Positions 1 through 7,880 of a DNA stretch of 15,344 bases are shown one piece after another. Numbering within the stretch: the first letter of the stretch is position 1; every line of letters begins with the position of its first letter. The notes beneath the pieces are model-generated. The model was not told where the DNA came from, searched no databases, and saw only the letters and a list, made by a program, of their open reading frames with translations. A program made the translations under genes and the position numbers. Source of the stretch: Paraglomus occultum (lineage: Eukaryota; Glomeromycota; Glomeromycetes; Paraglomerales; Paraglomeraceae); assembly GCA_910592205.1 (NCBI GenBank), contig CAJVPJ010000865.1:1-15344 (forward strand), written 5' to 3'.

Positions 1-570
1 GTTACTCGTGTTTGCTTCTGAGTAACATCTACTTATTAATAGATCGTCAGGGGTATTGTTTGATTACTGCGGAGGAAAATTTTACCATGTGACTTGCTAT
101 CGACGTCAGCCGATCAGCTCGCCGTAACAGTACTAGCTTTCAATGTTTGATCATGACTTTGATGTCAAGTGTAAGCCTGATTTTAATGCCTCAATTCTGG
201 TCATAAAATTAGGATTGGAGCGGCTGGTATTATTCCAGATTAAATCCTTATATAAAAAATCAATCAAAGTTTTTGAAGAAATTTGGGGGGCCATGTGAGT
301 TCATTCTTTGGCCATAAACAGTTTATATTTAATTATCAATACTAATATGTTTTCTATGAAGTTTAAGTAGATAGCCTGACAATACAAGCCTTGGAAGGAC
401 ACCTGTTACTTCTGTTCATGTATCCTTTGGAACTGGATGGCATTAAACCAATAATAATAAAGATAATATTAATATAAACTAGCAGCATGTAAGATTCTTA
501 AATTGATCTCAGACAAATAGTAGTAGTAGAGCTACATCCTTGGTCCGAACACCAGAACCAGATGTCAAGA
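1..570. other. No supported gene; possible decayed tail of the neighbouring NTPase pseudogene
   Basis: AT-rich stretch with no intact frame. On the minus strand two short segments look as if they could once have been coding and lie downstream of the NTPase pseudogene: about 412-340, containing VTGVLPRLVLSGYL, which resembles the TGG-x-PR-L pattern following the core of some P-loop NTPases, and about 261-151, containing DLIWNNTSRSNPNF. Neither joins to the pseudogene in frame. The link rests on order and strand only, so I did not extend the pseudogene call over them. Confidence 0.35.
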
Positions 571-1032
571 TCAATTGAATAGGTCAGTTGCATGGGTCCC
601 AGTCAACATGATGAATACAAAATGTCGTGATTCTACAATAACACATGCAATAGACACGAGAAGTTCCTTGAGCCATACATCATGCCTTTGGGAGAATAGA
701 GAATTGGTCTCATCAATGTTGATGATAAGGAGAGGATGATGCACATTGTCATCTGTGCAAAGAGAATAATGCAAGATTACATCAAGAATCTGTTCAAGAC
801 GAACAGAAATGGCCCTATTTTGTCAAGAAACTCTCCAAAGTTGAGCCTATAAGATCAGAGATAGTCATAAGTAAAATGAAATTTTACAGTTGCAAATATA
901 AGTGCCTATATTACCTATCTCTCAGTCGATATTTCAAAGCTTCGTATAGTAACCTTCTTCCAAAGGAGACCTCGGCAAACTCTGAAAACTCCGGCTCTCG
1001 CATGTCATCGCACGCGATCCGATAATTCCGGC
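571..1032 (-). pseudogene. Broken P-loop NTPase gene fragment (Crinkler/STAND-like), two exons
   Basis: Read on the minus strand. Exon A (1032-915) follows an acceptor, TATTGCAG, and encodes RNYRIACDDMREPEF and on to LLYEALKYRLRD. It ends at a donor AG|GTAATA. The intron is 847-914 (68 bp), ending TTATAG. Exon B starts RLNFGEFLDKIG and then loses frame at about 812 in a GGG run, where one base appears to be missing. The other frame continues ISVRLEQILDVIL through LLIINIDETNSLF to FIMLTGTHATDLFN and a stop at 571-573. The hydrophobic strand ending in IDE fits a Walker B motif, and the strand ending in LTGTH fits a sensor-type strand. The Walker A loop expected upstream is not visible. Large NTPase families of this type, some attached to Crinkler-like effectors, are common in arbuscular mycorrhizal fungi; assigning this copy to that family is inference. 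The frameshift and the early stop, with no recognisable C-terminal half, argue for a dead copy. A genuine second intron near 812 is a less likely alternative. Confidence 0.6.
847..914 (-). other. Intron in the NTPase pseudogene
   Basis: A 68-bp GT-AG intron on the minus strand with donor GTAATA and acceptor TTATAG. It joins ...LRD|R and LNFGEF in phase, so splicing signals have outlived the reading frame. Confidence 0.6.
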
Positions 1033-1307
1033 CTGCAATAAGACACTCATTTACTGTTGCTTCAAATTAATTCCACTTGAGATAACAGACGAGACACATG
1101 ATTTATATAATGCCGAGGTAAACTATTTACTTATACATCATGTCTATTGAATAGTTAAAATAATCATTGACTTATTATTATGTATCATTTCCACTATAAC
1201 TAATTATGTGATAAGCATCCAATATTCTGACCACGGATGTTTTAGTTTGGGTTAACATCGGATTTACATATGATGAATATGAACAAAAGTATTGTCTAAT
1301 AAAAGGT
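1033..1307. other. AT-rich spacer between two divergent pseudogenes
   Basis: No frame on either strand looks coding. The missing 5' exons of the minus-strand NTPase copy, including Walker A, and the missing N-terminus of the plus-strand kinase copy should both lie here. Neither is recognisable. Confidence 0.4.
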
Positions 1308-1546
1308 GAGAATCATGCATTCTGTTATGCATGAAAGGCACCACGAGCTCTTAACTGGACTACGGGCGACGAGTCATTGGATTCGTTTATTATGGAATTA
1401 TGGAGTAATAAAAAGAGCATATGTGATGTGTATATAGAGTGGATTTAGATTGAATACCCTCTTTTGACAAATGTACATCATTACGCCAGATAACGACACG
1501 TGTGACGCTCAAAAAGATAGTTGATAAAGGAGATGATTTCCATCAG

Positions 1547-1634
1547 GTAAATTATCTCAAATGTAAAACGCAAATATTATTATTAATGTGTATGGTGTGC
1601 TAATACTAAAACCCGTATTCTGTTTATTTAATAG
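1547..1634 (+). other. Relict intron in the kinase pseudogene
   Basis: 88 bp with donor GTAAAT immediately after a CAG codon and acceptor TTTAATAG. It sits between the N-terminal region and the kinase domain. The downstream exon no longer continues cleanly in one frame. Confidence 0.5.
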
Positions 1635-1946
1635 CCAATTAAGGAATACCCAGATATTTTAACCCAGATAACGTTTGGATAATTGGGATCACGCAGGAGC
1701 CATCTTAATCTGCTCGGGAATATTGTTTAGTTTTCTACCAAGACGCACGCTCACTATTGGATAGGTTTATGCGAAATAATGAACATATAAAGCACATGCA
1801 GTATAGTGACTTTTATGAACTTAAGAGATCAGAGCTGGCGGTTACGGATCAGTTTATACGCCAAATATAGAAATTATACAGAAGTAAAGAGTATGGAAGA
1901 ATCTGTTGTATATTGTACTCGAACGGATTAGGAGTTCTGATGAAGC

Positions 1947-2044
1947 ATCAGAATTATTTATTTCCGAAGTAAGCAATAATTGGAATTGGCAGTGTATCAG
2001 AATTACTTATTTCTGAAGTAAGCAATAATTGGAATTGGCAGTGT
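1947..2044 (+). repeat. 49-bp tandem duplication, two copies
   Basis: Copy 1 (1947-1995) and copy 2 (1996-2044) are adjacent with no spacer and differ at two positions only (T/C in each case). Both contain AAGCAATAATTGGAATTGGC. 49 is not a multiple of 3, so the duplication itself shifts frame. It lies in the N-lobe part of the kinase pseudogene, just before a possible short intron at about 2053-2092. Confidence 0.95.
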
Positions 2045-2834
2045 CTATTAAAGTGAGATATTTAATCTGACTCTATTTATTTTGTTTAACAGTTCCGAAA
2101 TTATGCCAAGTGCGCAGCTGGTAATTATTTTTTCCTTGATATTTATGGATACACACAAGACCCACATGATTGTTAGCGATATGCTAACAATGGTAATCTT
2201 CTTATTCTGTCTTATTTGGTTCAAAATATTAACAAACTGATGTGGAAGGTGTTTATTGTATATTGCAATACATCTGTATAGTATTCATGATAGGGGATTA
2301 GTACATTGTGATCTACATGGCGGAAGCGTTGTTTATTCCATTCATATGCAACCTTGGTCTCTCACGATCCGTGAATTCATGCGAGTCAAACTTAACAATT
2401 CGAGGCGTTATACCTTTTATTGCACCGGAAGTATTTCATACCTGCAAATTTACTCACAAGTCAGATGTGTATTCTTTTGGTATCATTATGTATTTGATCG
2501 CTACTGGTGAACCGCCTTTTAGAGATAGGCAGTTCGATAGAGATTTAGTTATTAGTGTGCGAAATTATGGGTCGACTACGATCATCGTTGCCTGATTCCG
2601 CACCAGAGGAATACAAGAAACTTGTCGAGCGGTGTTGTGGTGTTGATTTTGATAAGCGTCTTGGCGCATGGACGCTTTGCAAGGGTGTGGAATTCCATTT
2701 ACCATAATGACGTAAAACCCTTATAATATCTCGAGAAAGAGAATAAGTACTCCAGTAAGATCTTATCTACAGGAAAATACCTAAACCGAAAAATAGCATT
2801 AGCAGCAGGTATGATACATATTGGTATAAAGTGA

Positions 2835-3751
2835 AGTCAATGTGCAATGTTTTAACACGTCTATTTTTTCTAATTTAAAAACTCAACCTTTTTTTGAATA
2901 AACTTGTAAGTTACGAGATATTTACAGTCTTGAAGGGTTTACTCCTCTTTAAATTGTATGCTATGCTTCCATGCTAATGCGTAATGTCATATATAGCTGA
3001 TTTAACAAGATTCCGAAATAGAATAAATCGTTCATTGTTAATCGTTAGCAGCCTTTTCCTGGTAACGCAGCTACATTTCACCGGACAGATGCGCGATTTC
3101 TGACAGTCGGCCAATAAGGCAAAATTTGCTTATCGTTAATGATAACTGTATAAAAAACATAACACAAATTCACGACTGGAAATGCAGGCTGGAATCCGGA
3201 GATTGGGAAGAAAACCTGTAAGACAAAGAATCTAAATCATGACCACTTCAGGTAATATTATTAACTCTTTTTTGTCAGCATAGTAAGGACAAATTATTGT
3301 TATCTCTATTAATGAAGTGAGATGAAAGAAAATGATATGAGTAGAGTGATGATTTTTGAGCAAAAAATCAATATTAATATTAATTAATATTAATACTAAT
3401 ATTTGTTATTAACAGAAGCAACCCCACATTCCCATATACTCTATAAAGCCTTGCTCCTAGGAAGCAGACTACAACTTGTAAACTTTTATGCAAGATGCTT
3501 CAGCTAATGAATTTTGTTTACATTATGCATGCAATTGTATTTTAAAAAAGCTTTTTCTAAAATTATCAGACATTTTAGTCATGAAAAACTAGAAACTGCA
3601 TCACATTATAATGAGTTATCAAGCTTTATATTTTGAGACTTTTCCAATGGCAGAACCTGACTATTACTATGTTCTTGTTGACAAAGCAAAGTTGTATGCA
3701 AGTTAATAATTAATATACTGAGTGATTATTATACCATGTTAAATGATCAAC
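2835..3751. other. Intergenic, no supported gene
   Basis: AT-rich DNA between the kinase pseudogene and the 3' end of the TPR gene. It holds the AT palindrome at 3372-3395. On the minus strand, 3716-3595 can be read open for about 40 codons after a CAG acceptor at about 3717-3719; this matters only if the TPR gene has a further exon. Confidence 0.5.
3372..3395. repeat. 24-bp perfect AT-only palindrome
   Basis: The sequence from 3372 to 3395 equals its own reverse complement and is built of ATTAAT/ATATTA units. It is probably a by-product of AT-rich simple sequence. No function is implied. Confidence 0.8.
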
Positions 3752-5269
3752 TTACCTCTCAATAAATTTTCTTCTCAGTCGTGTTTCGACATCTTCTTTT
3801 ATTTTCTGAGCCAATTCATAATTTTCATCAATCTGTAATGACTTGTCAAGATCTTCTAATGCTTTCTCATCTTCATTAAGCATGTAATAAACAATTCCTC
3901 TTAGACCCAATACCCATGCATTATTTGGATCAATCCGCAATGATCTACTAAGATATTCTAATGAATTTTCATATTGATCAATGTTATATAAAACTGATCC
4001 CTTTATTCCCAATGCCCATGAATCATTTGGATCAAGGTCTAATAATTTACTAAGGTCATTCAATGCATGTTCATGTTCATCATGCTTGTAATAGATATAT
4101 GCTCTTCTATTCAATGCCCATAAATCATACTGTTCGAGTTGTAATAATCTATTAAGATCATTTAATGCATCATCATATTGTTCAAGAATATAGTAGATGT
4201 CAATTTTCATACGCAAAATTCGTGCATTGTCTGGTTCCATCCCTAGTAAACTGTTGTAATCATTTAAAGCAGCATTATACTGTCTGAGAGCATAGTAAAT
4301 GCCTGCCCTTTCTTTCAATGCCATCTTGTCTTTTGGTTCAATTGCTAATAACTTGTTGAGATCTTCCAGTGCATCATCATGCTGATTAAGACTGACATAG
4401 ACCTTTCCTCTTAATCTCAATGCTGCTGTGTCATTTGGTTTAAGCTTTAACACTTTATCTAGATCTTTTAATGCAGTTCTATACTGACCAAGTTTGTAAT
4501 GAATATTCCCTCTTTTCACTAACATCATTGTATCATTTGGTTTATTCCTTAATGCTCGACTGAAATCGTTTAGTGCATTGTGATATTGTCCGCTTGCGCA
4601 ATAGACATCCCCTCTCATGCTTAATGCCCACCATCTGTTGTGTGGTACAATCTCCAATGATTCATTAAGGTCAGCCAATGCCTCTTCATATAGGTCAAGT
4701 AGGAAATACACCTCGCCTCTTTTGCTCAACGTCCATGCATCATGTGGTTCAAGCTTCAACGATTGGCAAAAATCCGCCAATGCCTCTTTATATTGTTTGA
4801 GTATGCGATAGACATTTCCTCTTTTGTTCAGAGTTGATACGTCATGCGGTTCAATATCTAATGACTGGCTGAAATCACTTATTGCGACGTCATATCGTTC
4901 ATGTTTATAGTGAATGTCGCCCCTTATGCTCAAATTGTATGCATTGGTTGGTTCGAGCTCTAACGCCTTATTGATGTCCCTCAAAGCCTCATCATACTTT
5001 TTAGATATGTAATATATTTCTCCTCTTGATCCTAACGCATCAGCATCTTTTTCGTTAATTTCCAGTAATCTATTGAAATCTTTTAGTGCGTTCGAATGTT
5101 GCTTAAGATGGATATATATTTTAGCCCTCAATCTTAACGCAACCATATTATCAGAATCCAATTCCAATGACTTGTTGATATCAGATAACGCAGCTTCGAA
5201 TTTATGTTCCATCAGAAAATCGGCGGCGCTTGACTTTAGCTCTAGTGCATCGTTCGTTTTATGAAACAT
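3752..5269 (-). CDS. Tetratricopeptide (TPR) repeat protein, 14 tandem repeats
   Basis: An uninterrupted frame of 505 residues from an ATG at 5269 (MFHKTND). The frame stays open for eight more codons upstream to a GTG at 5293, which is not a credible eukaryotic start. After a seven-residue leader come 14 back-to-back 34-residue TPR units (residues 8 to about 484; unit 6 has one extra residue). The canonical pattern is clear: small residue and R-G/A in helix A, then Y, EAL-D, L and EP-D at the turn. A charged 21-residue cap ending RLRRKFIER closes the array. There is no signal peptide, membrane span or catalytic domain, so it should be a soluble superhelical scaffold binding other proteins; its partner is unknown. 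TPR and Sel1 repeat families are strongly expanded in arbuscular mycorrhizal fungi. The stop lies inside GAGAG|GTAAGT, a near-ideal splice donor, so the real protein may continue into another exon and the C-terminus is uncertain. Confidence 0.9.
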   Translation of the reverse strand: MFHKTNDALELKSSAADFLMEHKFEAALSDINKSLELDSDNMVALRLRAKIYIHLKQHSNALKDFNRLLEINEKDADALGSRGEIYYISKKYDEALRDINKALELEPTNAYNLSIRGDIHYKHERYDVAISDFSQSLDIEPHDVSTLNKRGNVYRILKQYKEALADFCQSLKLEPHDAWTLSKRGEVYFLLDLYEEALADLNESLEIVPHNRWWALSMRGDVYCASGQYHNALNDFSRALRNKPNDTMMLVKRGNIHYKLGQYRTALKDLDKVLKLKPNDTAALRLRGKVYVSLNQHDDALEDLNKLLAIEPKDKMALKERAGIYYALRQYNAALNDYNSLLGMEPDNARILRMKIDIYYILEQYDDALNDLNRLLQLEQYDLWALNRRAYIYYKHDEHEHALNDLSKLLDLDPNDSWALGIKGSVLYNIDQYENSLEYLSRSLRIDPNNAWVLGLRGIVYYMLNEDEKALEDLDKSLQIDENYELAQKIKEDVETRLRRKFIER

Positions 5270-5293
5270 TGATCTCGTTAAGTTAGGTAGCAC

Positions 5294-5519
5294 ACCAGAA
5301 TATAAATAGAGGTATGTGATCGTATAAACAGCGCTAGCATTTTCATTATAAGTAAAGTGCTTGGCAATCTGCGGAAAAAAAATTGCTCGAACAATGTTCC
5401 TTTGTGTGGCTATGAAAACCAGTTAGTCTTAATACAGAAAATGTGACATGTACGACCCATTCTGAGAACGGATCAACTCGATTCCGACATCATAAATTAG
5501 CGAAATTCGCAATAGGCAA
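5294..5519. other. Upstream region of the TPR gene
   Basis: The minus-strand gene starts at 5269, so this is its likely promoter and 5' leader. I see no clear TATA element at a useful distance. The far end abuts the TA-flanked element starting at 5522. Confidence 0.4.
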
Positions 5520-5521
5520 TA

Positions 5522-5646
5522 CAGTCGGACCTAAGAGGTCGGTGACATGAGTGATAAATTCCGGGGCAGATGCTTTAGCTTCTGTGGTTTAGCGGGTTTT
5601 TACTTAGTCCGGTATAACGGGGTTCGGTATAACGAGGTTTTGGCTG
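5522..5646. mobile_element. 125-bp pogo/Tigger-type MITE with TA target duplication
   Basis: The element is flanked by TA at 5520-5521 and 5647-5648, the target preference of Tc1/mariner/pogo transposons. It begins CAGTCGGACCT, and its other end read on the opposite strand begins CAGCCAAAACCT, an imperfect terminal inverted repeat with the pogo-type CAG start. The right end carries two tandem motifs, CCGGTATAACGGGG and TTCGGTATAACGAGG, which look like transposase binding repeats. It is too short to code and would need a transposase supplied in trans. The Tigger-like transposase remnant at 14690-15022 shows that such elements have been present, but nothing ties the two directly. Confidence 0.75.
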
Positions 5647-5648
5647 TA

Positions 5649-6116
5649 TCACAACCAATATTTTTATGCTTATTTCGAACTGGGCATTGAATATCGGGCT
5701 GAACTTAACTGCCGATCAGAACGCCAAGAGATTATAAATCTCGAAAACGGGTTAATTCCTAGACCGGATCATGCACATCGCTATAAATACTTTTTTTAAG
5801 ATATTAATCTTAATCCAATCCCAAATGAAGTCTAACTAATTGCCCACCTCAAACCTTCGCTTTAATATGCTATAAATAATTGAATAGACTATATTAATGT
5901 ACTTTGCATAAATTGTAGAAGACTGTATATACATATATGCTTACGCGTTTGCATGGCGTTCTTAGTAATCCGATCAGTAATTCTGTTGTCTTCTAAATTT
6001 GTAGTATTGGTTTCGCAATATACGATCATGTGATACAATCCTACATACCCAAAAGTATTAGCCAAATCATGCCTGCTCCGACACGCCAGTTGCTACCAAA
6101 ACTCACTTGCTGACTA
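5649..6116. other. Intergenic; upstream of the 199-aa gene
   Basis: No coding signal. A second ATG at 6070 opens a short frame (MPAPTRQLLPKLTC, then a stop) just before the 199-aa gene. It could be a small upstream ORF or a spliced first exon. Confidence 0.4.
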
Positions 6117-6716
6117 ATGTCACCCGACCTCCGCAGGTTCATAGAACGCTTGATCGCTCTTTACGTAGCCCCAACAGAAACACAGGAATCTCGCTTTCTC
6201 CTAATTCTCAAATCAAATATTCCCGTAGGCATTGAATTATGGCATACATACAAAAAACGTACCGCCACTCCTGAGAATCCCTACGACGAAGCCGCCGTGA
6301 CAACTCAATGGAATTCCTCCCCTTCGTCTTCCTGTGGTATGGACGCATTTGTCACTCTCCTCAACCCAGCTTCATACAATCCCGCCCTTTTCGACTGTCT
6401 CGCAGAAGTCGTTACTCCGTCGCGTGAACTCGTAATTAGGTGGATGGCGCCCTACCTACGGAGATTTAGCAAATACATTCCATCGCAAAACATGTGGTTG
6501 TGTGATCAGAAGCGTATGGGACCCGAGTACATGAACAGAGATGTTATGGAGATGTATCTGAGACAGGGAATATGCGAATGCGTGGATGTGTTGAGACAGT
6601 TTAATGGTCGAGAGGATGTTATTGCCATTGCGTTGGAAGTGTTGGAAGGTGCAGAGATGCCAATGTATTTGAAGGTTATGTTGAGAGGTATTTCTGATGA
6701 GGAGCTTCCTTGGTAA
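6117..6716 (+). CDS. Unrecognised 199-aa protein, probably intronless
   Basis: Open from ATG 6117 to TAA 6714-6716. The base composition is clearly richer in GC than the flanks, especially in the first half, which supports real coding. I do not recognise the family. The protein has no signal peptide, membrane segment or repeat. It appears globular and mainly helical, with an N-terminal amphipathic stretch (LRRFIERLIALYV), a Ser/Pro-rich linker around residues 68-74, and a second half rich in Met, Arg and hydrophobics (RWMAPYLRRFSKY, RDVMEMYLRQGI, LKVMLRGISDEELPW). The start is not certain: CTCCGCAG at about 6140-6147 looks like a splice acceptor preceded by a CTAAT branch-like site. Removing 6090-6147 would join MPAPTRQ to FIERLIALYV in phase, although the donor would be weak. 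Confidence 0.6.
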   Translation: MSPDLRRFIERLIALYVAPTETQESRFLLILKSNIPVGIELWHTYKKRTATPENPYDEAAVTTQWNSSPSSSCGMDAFVTLLNPASYNPALFDCLAEVVTPSRELVIRWMAPYLRRFSKYIPSQNMWLCDQKRMGPEYMNRDVMEMYLRQGICECVDVLRQFNGREDVIAIALEVLEGAEMPMYLKVMLRGISDEELPW

Positions 6717-7195
6717 AATTGTGAGTAATGAAATATAGAAGAAGAAAAATTGGTATTATGGATGCTTGTAGTCTGGATGAATGATGTTGAGGGTTTTTTT
6801 CTTTAGGTAGGTATTTGGTAGATGGGTTAGGGTTAGGTTACCATAGAGGAGAACATGTGTGAATAATCGAATATAATGAATGATGATGGGAATAGGAATG
6901 CTGGATTCCACTATGTTTTCAATTGATAAGTCATTTTTCCTTCAATCTCCCCTCCTTTATTTTTATTTAATTTCTAACAATAGAGCACAAAATAAATTAA
7001 TCGGTTTGACATAACATGGCCACTGTAGCTTGCGCTTGCTGCCAATTTAGAGTCAGTATTATACATCTGTGAAGCACAATATATATTTATTTGTTTCTAG
7101 CGTCATATCCTGATGACTAATCCTTGGAGATTTCTAATATGTATCAATAGGATACACGTACATGGGACATTTCCGGACGGAAGGAGCATTATGAG
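6717..7195. other. Intergenic, AT-rich, with short telomere-like run
   Basis: 3' flank of the 199-aa gene. Apart from the telomere-like motif at 6824-6840 I see no structure or frame worth calling. Confidence 0.4.
6824..6840 (+). repeat. Interstitial telomere-like motif
   Basis: GGGTTAGGGTTAGGTTA contains two tandem TTAGGG-type units plus a degenerate third. TTAGGG is the common fungal telomere repeat. At 17 bp it may be chance or a healed break. It does not mark a chromosome end, since normal sequence lies on both sides. Confidence 0.6.
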
Positions 7196-7473
7196 CGAAA
7201 TGGGCTGAATTCAAGGGTTATATAAGATGTCGTCTTGAACTTAGCTATTTTGATCTCCCACGGAATTGTATTATCAAACGGTTGCATAATATCGCTGAAG
7301 TTGGAAACTACAGCGTAGGTCAAGAAATTCCTCGACGACTAGGCAACACTGCGGGAAGTCGTTTAAACTGGCAGACAAAAGTAGTGTCGAGAAAAGTGGT
7401 GGGTGGGGTTTCGTTCATCCATATTGTATTGCTGCTCTCGTCATTCACTCCATCGACTCGGCGCAATTATTAG
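7196..7473 (+). other. Open stretch of about 92 codons, possible unassigned exon
   Basis: The frame is open from just after a stop at about 7190 to TAG 7471-7473, with no in-frame ATG near the beginning. It reads KWAEFKGYIRCRLELSYF, then HNIAEVGNYSVGQEIPRR and later GSRLNWQTKVVSRKV. The stretch is richer in GC than its flanks and the residue mix looks like a normal protein up to about residue 65; the last part (LLLSSFTPSTRRNY) looks less so. It could be one exon of a spliced gene or an old duplicated fragment. I do not recognise it. Confidence 0.3.
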
Positions 7474-7786
7474 CTTTTATTACGTTCCCATAAGCCCACT
7501 CTTACGCTTCACTTTTATTTTATCTACTAGACGGCAGATTTTCTTTTTAAGATCATTTCAATGAACCTAAACCAGTATATGGGAAAATGCGCATTCATCA
7601 TCGGAAAGAGGTCCATTACGTGATTATGTATTCATAAGGTACCTTCACTTTGGGGAGGGTACATTATCAGAACAGTTTGTTTGATGATTATATTGTTTCT
7701 ACTTAGTATTATCATAACGCTCAAATATCACGTATCTGTTGGCCTCCCAAGGATGGGAACGTGAAACAATTGCCGTCATCGGACTA

Positions 7787-7880
7787 CAGTCAAAGCTGGC
7801 TATAACGAACTCTGGTTATAATGAAGATCTGTTTATAACGAAGATTTTCTCCAATCCAACTATAAAAGTTATAATCTTAG
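7787..7880 (+). mobile_element. Pogo/Tigger-type terminal inverted repeat, one end only
   Basis: Starts CAGTCAAAGC directly after a TA (7785-7786). Three near-identical units follow at 16-17 bp spacing: CTATAACGAACTCTGG, TTATAATGAAGATCTG and TTTATAACGAAGA. This resembles the tandem binding sites at the ends of pogo/Tigger elements and is related to the repeat in the MITE at 5522-5646. No matching inverted end is visible downstream, so it is either a truncated element or one whose other end has decayed. The right boundary given is approximate. Confidence 0.6.

Larger units (their letters stand above)
1308..2834 (+). pseudogene. TKL-like protein kinase pseudogene, multiply frameshifted
   Basis: Coding segments in kinase order are spread over all three plus frames. 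1335-1445 reads KAPRALNWTTGDESLDSF, between stops at 1332 and 1446. 1499-1546 reads RVTLKKIVDKGDDFHQ and ends at a donor; an 88-bp intron (1547-1634) follows. 1748-1831 reads RSLLDRFM to MQYSDFYELK. 1837-1857 is GGYGSVY, a glycine-rich ATP loop. 2093-2163 reads FRNYAKCAAGNYFF to IYGYTQDPHD, then a stop. 2176-2200 reads RYANNGNLL. 2256-2333 holds the catalytic loop HCDLHGGSV, in which the usual Asn is Ser. From about 2350 comes NLGLSR in place of the DFG motif, then IAPEVF (APE motif) and DVYSFGIIMY, with a stop at 2593. Another frame runs from about 2585 to 2707 with the C-lobe, EYKKLVERCC. A last open piece, KENKYSSKILSTG, ends at 2832. Kinases of this architecture form very large families in Rhizophagus and relatives. 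The stops, frame changes and altered catalytic residues mean it cannot make an active kinase. Confidence 0.85.

Noticed and set aside
2053-2092. 40-bp GT-AG intron in the kinase pseudogene
   Set aside because: Sequence ends fit (GTGAG...TTTAACAG) but the joined frame is wrong unless one G was lost at the donor; too uncertain to list separately.
3050-3160. Possible hairpin or MITE around TTAATCGTTAGC and ATCGTTAATGATAACTG
   Set aside because: The arms match only over a few bases and no target duplication flanks them.
4945-4960. GGTTGGTTCGAGCTC resembling a tRNA T-loop
   Set aside because: It lies in TPR coding sequence (minus strand), and no acceptor or anticodon stem pairs around it.
4617-5264. 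Plus-strand open frames at 4617-4811 and 5073-5264
   Set aside because: They lie wholly inside the minus-strand TPR gene and mirror its repeats; antisense shadows.
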